DNA from: CBFFRJ01 sp051486985
GTDB lineage: Bacteria > Pseudomonadota > Gammaproteobacteria > Enterobacterales > Enterobacteriaceae
Length of the DNA: 64,000 nucleotides
Direction of reading: 5' to 3'
Assembly: GCF_051486985.1 (NCBI RefSeq)
Contig: NZ_JAHVDV010000007.1
Location: 86,153 to 150,152, forward strand
Shown one piece after another: positions 33,135-41,500 of this stretch. The stretch's first letter is position 1; each line of letters starts with the position of its first letter. The notes under the pieces were generated by a model. The model searched no databases, was not told the DNA's origin, and saw nothing but the letters and a program-made list of their open reading frames with translations. The translations under genes and the position numbers were made by a program.

Positions 33135-33199
33135 TAAGAAATCCTACCAGTTTTAGGGGTATCCAGACTCGGAATGGTCCGAAGTTTTAGGACTATTCC
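33135..33199 (+). promoter_or_regulatory. Candidate regulator-binding repeats upstream of the two-partner secretion operon
   Basis: Two direct repeats AGTTTTAGGGGTATCC (33149-33164) and AGTTTTAGGACTATTC (33183-33198) are 34 bases apart. The second forms an inverted repeat with GGAATGGTCC (33171-33180; 9 of 10 pairs). TAAGAAATCCTA (33135-33146) is similar in style. The shape recalls RcsB/RcsAB boxes, which control ShlBA-type haemolysin operons in Serratia. Assignment is tentative; the sites lie 85-150 bases upstream of the first gene. Confidence 0.4.
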
Positions 33200-33283
33200 C
33201 CCTTTCGTCGTAACGCAAATAACTAAACAATTTTACAAAAAATCACATTAGATCCTTTTTACTTACACGGCACGGAATGACCG

Positions 33284-34963
33284 ATGACTCTAAGACGTAA
33301 TCTCGCCTTCATAATTTCGGCGACAGCCCCTTTTTCTGTTGTTTACAGTGTTCATGCTGCCCCTCCTGAAGATCAGTTCATTATTCAGCAGCAGCGCCAG
33401 AGAGCGCTGGAACAACAAATTACGCCACCGACACCGGATGTCAGGTTAACGGAACCCACTTCCAGCTTTGGCCGCATCCCCTTCCCCACTGAACGCCCGT
33501 GCTTCCCGATTAATCGCGTTGAGCTGAGCGGGCAGGATGCGCTGCCACACTGGTTACCGCTACAACGCCTTGCGGACCAGGCTCAGGGCCAGTGCCTGGG
33601 CGGGAAGGGAATCAATCTGTTGATGAGTACGCTGCAAAACAGACTGGTCGATCACGGGTGGATAACGACCCGTGTTCTGGCTCCGTCTCAGGATTTGAAA
33701 AGCGGAACGTTAAAACTGGCGATTGTGCCAGGCTACGTGCGCCAGGTGAAACTCACGCCTGAAAGCGATAACTATATCCAGCTTTACAGCGCCTTCCCTG
33801 CCCATGAGGGCAATCTGCTGGACTTACGCGACATCGAACAGGGGCTTGAAAACCTGCAGCGCCTGCCCACCGTCGATGCCAGTATGGAAATTCTTCCGGG
33901 TGATAAGCCGGGTGAAAGCGATATCGTTATCACCCGTAATCAGCGCAAAATGTGGCGTCTCGGGTTGTCGCTTGACGATTCTGGCACGGAAACCACCGGG
34001 CGCTATCAGGGCGGAGCGACCCTCTCGCTGGATAATCCCTTCTCACTGAGCGACCTGCTGTATGTCTCGGCCAGCCATGACCTGAATGACAGTGGCGGGA
34101 AAGGCAGCAAAAACGTTACCGCGCACTATTCGGTGCCGCTGGGTTACTGGATGTTTGGCATTACCGGCAGCGATTACGATTATCACCAGACGGTGGCCGG
34201 GCTGAACCAGGACTACCGTTATAGCGGCAAAAGCAAAAACCTTGATGTCCAGCTTAGCCGCGTGCTGCACCGCAGCGGCTCGCAGAAAACCACTTTCACT
34301 TACGATGTGCTGGCACGCGAAACCCGTAACTACATTGATGATACCGAAGTTGGTGTACAGCGCCGCCAGACAGCAGCCTGGCGTCTGGGGCTACAACATC
34401 GTCACTATATTGGCCAGGCTACGCTGGATGCTGGCGTCAGTTACCAGCGCGGGACCCGCTGGTTTGGCGCCCAGCCTGCGCCGGAAGAGTACACCGGTGA
34501 TGCCACTGCGCTGAGCAAAATCCTTGTTCTCAACAGCCAGCTCGATCTGCCTTTCGACATCGCAAACCAGCACTTTCGCTACAACGTGCAGTATCAGCGG
34601 CAGGTCAGTAACACGCCGCTGACTCCACAGGATCAATTCGCCATTGGTAACCGCTGGACGGTACGTGGGTTCGATGGCGAACGCACGCTTAACGCCAGCC
34701 ACGGCTGGTATGTACGTAACGATCTGGGCTGGAGCACACCGCTGCCTAATCAGGAGTTGTATATCGGTGCTGATTACGGCGAAGTCGGCGGTTACAGCTC
34801 AGATTACCTGATTGGTAAACACCTGGCAGGCGGCGTCCTGGGCCTGCGTGGCAGCGCTTTTAATACCGCCTATGACCTGTTTGCTGGCACGCCTTTCTCG
34901 AAACCGGACGGTTTTCAAACCAGTTCCGTTACCCTGGGTTTCAACCTGAACTGGAGCTGGTAA
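33284..34963 (+). CDS. TpsB/FhaC/ShlB-type outer-membrane secretion protein
   Basis: This 559-residue Omp85-superfamily transporter exports the haemagglutinin encoded two genes downstream. A signal peptide ends near residue 26 (VHAAPPEDQ); a Q-rich helix (IIQQQRQRALEQQ) corresponds to the N-terminal plug helix; POTRA domains span about residues 70-225; a 16-strand barrel follows, with the conserved motif region FAIGNRWTVRGFDGERTL (VRGF tetrad) and a C-terminal strand ending in tryptophan. It is equivalent to CdiB in contact-inhibition systems. The stop overlaps the acyltransferase ATG by one base, so the operon is tightly coupled. Confidence 0.93.
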   Translation: MTLRRNLAFIISATAPFSVVYSVHAAPPEDQFIIQQQRQRALEQQITPPTPDVRLTEPTSSFGRIPFPTERPCFPINRVELSGQDALPHWLPLQRLADQAQGQCLGGKGINLLMSTLQNRLVDHGWITTRVLAPSQDLKSGTLKLAIVPGYVRQVKLTPESDNYIQLYSAFPAHEGNLLDLRDIEQGLENLQRLPTVDASMEILPGDKPGESDIVITRNQRKMWRLGLSLDDSGTETTGRYQGGATLSLDNPFSLSDLLYVSASHDLNDSGGKGSKNVTAHYSVPLGYWMFGITGSDYDYHQTVAGLNQDYRYSGKSKNLDVQLSRVLHRSGSQKTTFTYDVLARETRNYIDDTEVGVQRRQTAAWRLGLQHRHYIGQATLDAGVSYQRGTRWFGAQPAPEEYTGDATALSKILVLNSQLDLPFDIANQHFRYNVQYQRQVSNTPLTPQDQFAIGNRWTVRGFDGERTLNASHGWYVRNDLGWSTPLPNQELYIGADYGEVGGYSSDYLIGKHLAGGVLGLRGSAFNTAYDLFAGTPFSKPDGFQTSSVTLGFNLNWSW

Positions 34964-35511
34964 TGCGCATTGGCGAGTACAACATCAAGGCTCCGCTGTT
35001 TCTCAGCGAAGAGGAGAACGAAGCCGAGGTGCTGGGGGCAAGCGTCTGGCTGTGGATGCACTCACCCATGCATCGCGATGCCCCGCTTCATGCGCTCCCC
35101 ACACTGCTGTTACCGATTATTAAACGCCGTCAGTACGTGCTCGTTGCACGGGACGCCGAACCTGTTTTCTTTCTCAGCTGGGCCTGGCTTGATGAGGAAG
35201 CGGAAAGCCGTTTCCTTACCCGTCCGTCGATTGAAATGCGTGAAGCGGACTGGCAGAGCGGCGACCGTCTCTGGTTTTGTGACTGGATAGCGCCGTTTGG
35301 CGATACCGTCGCCATGCATAAGCTGATGCGTAATGACTTTTTCTCCGGGCACTGTGCCCGCGCACTCTATCACCGGGGTGCCGAGCGCGGTAAGCGCGTA
35401 GTGATGTTTCATGGCAACCAGATAAGCCGTGAAGACGCGCACGAGTGGCGGCGGAAACACCCGCTCACCGTCAACCTGCCGGAAGTGTTTAAAGGAATGA
35501 ATGATGAATAA
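34963..35511 (+). CDS. HlyC-family toxin-activating lysine acyltransferase
   Basis: The 182-residue protein aligns well with HlyC of haemolytic E. coli. Ser34 and His37 in WMHSPMHR correspond to HlyC Ser20/His23, and Asp107 in WFCDWIAPFG corresponds to the catalytic Asp92 region; SGDRLWF and VVMFHGNQIS are also conserved. HlyC-type enzymes transfer an acyl chain from acyl carrier protein to internal lysines of a toxin in the cytosol. Placed between the transporter and haemagglutinin genes, it should modify the exoprotein; CDI loci with a comparable gene (called cdiC) exist. It overlaps both neighbours. Confidence 0.9.
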   Translation: MRIGEYNIKAPLFLSEEENEAEVLGASVWLWMHSPMHRDAPLHALPTLLLPIIKRRQYVLVARDAEPVFFLSWAWLDEEAESRFLTRPSIEMREADWQSGDRLWFCDWIAPFGDTVAMHKLMRNDFFSGHCARALYHRGAERGKRVVMFHGNQISREDAHEWRRKHPLTVNLPEVFKGMNDE

Positions 35512-38500
35512 GAACCTGTACCGTATCGTCTTTAACAAAGCGCGCGGCATGCTTATGGTCGTGGCCGATATTGCCCGCTCTGGTCGTGCGGGTTCCGCAC
35601 GCGCCTCCGGTATTGGCCATACCCATAGCCGTCTGGTATGTAAGCTCAGTGCCATGAGTCTGAGTTTGTGGCTGGCGATGGGGGTCATACAAACGGCGCA
35701 GGCCAATATTGTCGCGGATGTCAACGCCGCGAAAAATCAGCAGCCAACCGTGCTACAAAGCGCTAACGGCACGCCGCAGGTCAATATTCAGACACCGTCA
35801 GGCGCAGGGGTTTCGCGCAATAATTACACCCAGTTTGATGTGAATCAGCAGGGGGTCATCCTCAATAACTCGCATAAAAATGTGCAAACCCAACTGGGCG
35901 GGATGGTTGCAGGTAACCCCTGGCTTGCTAAAGGCGAAGCGAAAGTCATTCTGAACGAAGTCACTGCCCGCGATCCCAGCAAACTCAACGGTATGATTGA
36001 AGTGGCAGGCCAGAAAGCGCAGGTCGTCATTGCTAACCCGGCGGGGATCACCTGTAACGGCTGCGGTTTTATTAACGCCAATCGCGCCACCCTGACCACC
36101 GGCCAGGCCCAGCTGAACAATGGCAATCTTACAGGCTATAACGTTGAACGCGGCGAAGTGGTGGTTGAAGGTGCCGGGATGGACACCACCGGCGCCGACT
36201 ATACCGATATCATCGCCCGCTCAGTAAAGGTCAATGCCGGATTATGGGCCAACGATCTTAAGGTCACCACAGGGCGTAACAGTGTTAACGCGGCCCATGA
36301 TCAGGTCACCAAAGGTGCCGATGAGGCCAGTACACGGCCACAGCTGGCGGTGGATGTCTCCAGCCTTGGCGGCATGTACGCCGGCAAAATTCGTATGATC
36401 GGCACCGAAACGGGGGTGGGTGTGCGCAACGCAGGCGCAATGGGCGCGCAGGCGGGCAGCGTCACCCTCACCGCGGATGGTCGCATCGAAAACAGCGGGA
36501 CCGTCCGTGGCAGTGAAGATGCCATCCTGCAAACGGCAGGCGAGTTTCGTAACAGTGGCATCGTGACGGCGGGAAATAACGTGCAGGCGCACGCGGCGAC
36601 CCTCACCAGCGACAGTAACAGCGTGCTGGCAGCCGGGGTGGGAAATGACGGAAAACTGGGTTCTGCGGGCGAACTGCAGCTATCCACCGACGGCCAGCTT
36701 AACGCGCATGGCCAGACGCTGGCGGGGGGAACGGTCGCCATTTCGGGTCAGGGCGTCGACCTGAGCGGCAGCCAGACGCAGGGCAAACGGATGTTACTGA
36801 ACGCCAACAGCGGTGATCTCAGCACCCGACAGGCCCGTGTTAACGCCAGCGAACTCTCTGCCAGTACCGCCGGAACCGCCAGTAATGACGGGGGTAATCT
36901 CAGCGCTGATACACTCAACCTGAGCGCCCGGCATCTTTCTAACCAGAAAGGCACTATTGTCCAGAGCGGAAAAGGTACTCTGACGGTTGCGTTACCGGGA
37001 AAACTCGATAACCAGCAGGGACAGATTGCCAGCAATGGCGATCTGAATGTCACCGCGCAAGCCCTCAATAACAATGGGGGACAACTGCTGGGCGTGGAGG
37101 GAAATACGCGTCTGAACACCGGCTCGCTGGACAACACCGCAGGCCTGATTTCTGCGACCGGCGGTGACAACATCATTCAGAGTCGCGATGCGGTCAACAA
37201 CACCGGTGGACGCATTGAGGCTGCCCGTACCCAGCGCCTTGAAGCTACCGGGCTGAACAACCAGAACGGGGTCATTGTTGCCCGGGGTGCCAGCCTTGCG
37301 CTTCAAAACGGGGACTTTAACAACCAGTCAGGCTCCCTGCTCTCTCAGGGGACGCTCGACATTCAAAGCGGCGATCTCAATAACCAGAGCGGCTTTCTTG
37401 CCAGCAACGGTGCATTGACCTTCTCCGGCGGCGATGTGGATAACCGTCTCGGACAGTTTGGCACTGACGACACGCTGAATGCCCACTTCGGCACACTCAC
37501 CAACCAGCAGGGCGCGCTGACAGCCGGCACCGGCATGACCTTAGACGGGGAGAGCCTGAACAACGATAACGGCGGCCTGATACACAGCGGNGGCGCGCTT
37601 GATGCCCGCGTCGCCACCCTTACCAACCAGCAGGGCGCGCTGAAAGCCGGCACGGGCATGACCTTAGACGGGGAGAGCCTGAACAACGATAACGGCGGCC
37701 TGATACAAAGCGGCGGCGCGCTCGATGCCCGCGTCGCCACCCTTACCAACCAGCAGGGGGCGCTGAAAGCCAGCACGGGCATGACCTTACGCGGGGAGAG
37801 CCTGAACAACGATAGCGGTGGCCTGATACAAAGCGGCGGCGCGCTCGATGCCCGCGTCGCCACCCTTACCAACCAGCAGGGNGCGCTGAAAGCCGGCACG
37901 GGCATGACCTTAGACGGGGAGAGCCTGAACAACGATGGCGGCGGCCTGATACAAAGCGGCGGCGCGCTGGATGTCCGCGCACAACGTATCAGCAACCGCA
38001 ACAGTGGTGACACGGGGGGCATCCTCTCTCTCGGCGAGACCTCCCTGAATGCCGATGCACTGGATAACAGTAACGGCGTGGCCTACTCCGGCAATGCGAT
38101 GACGCTGCGCGGGCAGACGCTTGATAACACCGCCGGGCAACTGGTGGCAAACGAAGGCCTTACGCTCAATCCGGCGTTGACGCTGAATAACCAGTCCGGG
38201 CTGATACAGGCTAAAGGGATCCAGGCCACCACCGGTGTACTGAACAATGTCGATGGTACCCTGAACAGCCTGGGTGAGCTCAACCTTGCCGCCGACACGC
38301 TTGATAATCAGGCGGGAACCCTGGCGGCCACGGGAAATGCAGTCATTGCGGCCGCCCGACTAACTAACCGCGACGGCGGACGGGTGATCGGTGAAGGCCA
38401 GACAACCATTAAAACCGATAGCCTTGCCAACAATAATGGTCAGATCCAGTCCGTTGGCGATTTAATGGTTGAGAGCGCGAAAGGCGTGGTAGATAACACC

Positions 38501-41500
38501 GCCGGCCTTATCCGCAGCGGGAATGACCTCAGCCTGGATGCCGCTACTCTCACTAACCAGAACACCCTGACCGACAATAAAGGTCTGGAGGGGCAGCGCG
38601 TCAGCCTGAAGACCACTACGCTTGATAACCAGCGCGGCTCTCTTCTTGCCAACGAGGCACTGGAAATTCAAAACACCGGTGAACTGAACAACAGTGGCGG
38701 TGCGCTGGCCGCCACCGGCGTGCTGGAGGTGAGCGGCGAAACGCTCTCCCTCATCAACCGCGACGGTACGCTCAAAGCCGGTAAAACGCTGAAAGTGGAT
38801 GCCGATAGGCTCGATGGCAGCGGCCAGCTTTTGTCCCTGGGTGATATGACGCTACACAGCGCACAGGCTTTTGACAACAGCGGGTCAACTATCGCCAACG
38901 GCACCCTTGACCTTACGACTCAGGGTGACCTTACCAACAGCGGCAAACTGCTGGCGGGTAAGGCGCTCAACGTCCAAAGCGATAACCTGACTAACACCCA
39001 GGACGGCGAAATCAATGCCGGTCGAAACACGCTCACCACCACTGGTACCCTGCTTAACCGCGGCCTGATTGACGGCGGTTACACGCGCATCAATGTCGAC
39101 ACCCTGACCAATATCGGTAGCGGACGTATCTATGGTGACGCCATCGGTGTCAATGCCACGACCTTCAGTAATCTCGCGGAAAATGGCACGGCGGCCACGC
39201 TTGCGGGACGGGAGCGCGTTGATCTTGGCGTCAACACCCTTAATAACAGAGACCACGGCTTAATCTACAGCGCCGGAGAGATGGAGATAGGTGGCACTCT
39301 CGATGATAAAGGGGCAGTGACCGGGCAGGCAGCGACTATCAATAACCATAGCTCTACCATCGAATCGGCTGGCGATATGGCCATTAACGCTGGTCAGATC
39401 AATAACATCAACGATCGCTTCTCAACCGAGATCGTGACCGTTTCACAAGAGCCGCTGACGGAGTATCAGCACTCCGGCTCAACCAACCGCTGGAAAGCGG
39501 GCACGGAAAATGTCTTGGTAGATGGCAACTCTTCAGACGGCTTACGCAACCTCAGCACCCCGGAGCGCCCAGGCGGCGGTCATGATAACTTTAACCAGTA
39601 TGACTATACGCGCACGGTTGAAGAGACCCGCATCAAAGAGAGCGATCCGGCTAAAATCCTCGCTGGCGGAAACCTGACCCTTAGCGGTGACACGCTGAAC
39701 AACGATAAGAGCCAGGTGATTGCTGGCGGTACCCTGAGCACCGACGGTCTGAAGAGTCTGCGCAATGAAGATGTGACCGGCGAACGTCGGACAACGGATG
39801 TGGGCACGGTAACCCATTACTATCGCATCCGTCACAAAGGCGATGATGAACAGGGTCGCGACAGGACGAACTACACCCCGCCGACCGCCATCCAGTCCAT
39901 CAAACTTAAACCCGGACAACTGATCAGCAACGGCACCGTCGACGGGAGCAATCTCACCCTCTCGCCGCTGGTGTCGCAGGCGACACATGTGACCATCGCC
40001 CGAACGGCAGATGTCGCCACCGGGCAGACCGAAGTGCCTGTCGCGCCACCGCAACAGTCGGTTTCTCCTGATGAACCTGTTACGCCTCCAGCCGGGCAGC
40101 AGTTTGAAGTGAAGCCAGCAGGTGGCCTTATCCGTATCGTTGGCCCGAACACCAGGCTACCGGACAATAGCCTGTTTAAGGTTAATCCGGCAGCCGATGT
40201 GCCGTTTTTGGTCGAAACCGACCCGCGCTTCACAAATGAAAGAAACTGGCTTGGCAGCGACTACATGCAGAAGGCCTTCAGCGATGATGGCGACAACACG
40301 CAGAAGCGCCTCGGCGACGGCTACTATGAGCAGCGCCTGGTGCGTGAGCAAGTCATCGGCGTGACGGGGCAGCGTTATCTTGACGGTTATTCCAATGACG
40401 AAGAGCAATATAAGTCATTGATGGATAGAGGCATTACATTCGGCAAACAGTACGATCTCAAGCTGGGGGTAGCACTGACGCCCGAGCAGATGGCGTTGTT
40501 AACCGGCGACATCGTCTGGCTGGTCAACACCCGCGTGAAGATGCCGGATGGTTCAATGCAAACGGTGCTGGTGCCGCAGGTGTATGCCAAAGTTAAACAG
40601 GGCGACATTGACGGCTCCGGCGCATTAATTGCAGGCAACAATGTTTCGCTGAAACTGAACGGCAGCCTGTTTAACAACGGCACCATTAGTGGCCGCCGCG
40701 TGCTGCAGCTTGACGCCGATAACATCACCAATCAGGCAGGGACTATCCGGGGGGCAGATGTCAATCTTCTGGCCCGCACCGATATTACTAATAATGGCGG
40801 CACGGTGGTTGGCGAGAACAGCGTAGTTGCGAACGCCGGACGCGATATCACACTCACCACCACCACGGCCAGCGCAGAAAGCGTTAATGGTGAAAACCGC
40901 TTTAGCCGCACCACTATCGACAGCGTGTCGGGGATCTATGTGCAGGGTGAGGACGGGAAGCTGGCGCTACAGTCCGGCAGGGATATTACGCTACGCGGCG
41001 CGCAGGTTATCGCCAGCGGAGAAAACGGCAAAGCACAGCTGGTGGCCGGCCGCGACCTCACGCTCGACACCGTGACCACCGCCCGCAGTGACAATCTCAT
41101 CTGGGACGCTGACAACACTCTTCGGCAGAGCAGCCTTGAACACAACGGTACGACCGTTAATGGTAACGGCGGCGTAACTCTTGCAGCGGGTAATGATATC
41201 GCCGCTTACGGCGCGGCGGTGAAGTCCGATGGCACCCTGGCGCTGCTTGCCAGGAATGATATCAAGGTCTCCGGTGTGCTTAACGAAAACCAACTCGACG
41301 AACGGCACAAAGTGACAGGCGGTAACGGCTGGCTGTCAAAAACCACCCGTACCACGCGTGACACCATAGATCGACAGAGTGTTCAGGGCAGCGAGCTGAG
41401 CGCAAACATGCTGAAAATCGATGCGGGTAATAATGTGACCGTTGCGGGCAGTAGTGTGGTCGGCACAGGAAATGTTGGCGTGCGCGCCGGCAACGATTTA

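Noticed and set aside
37502..37990. CRISPR-like array
   Set aside because: The 123-base units are in-frame coding repeats without unique spacers.
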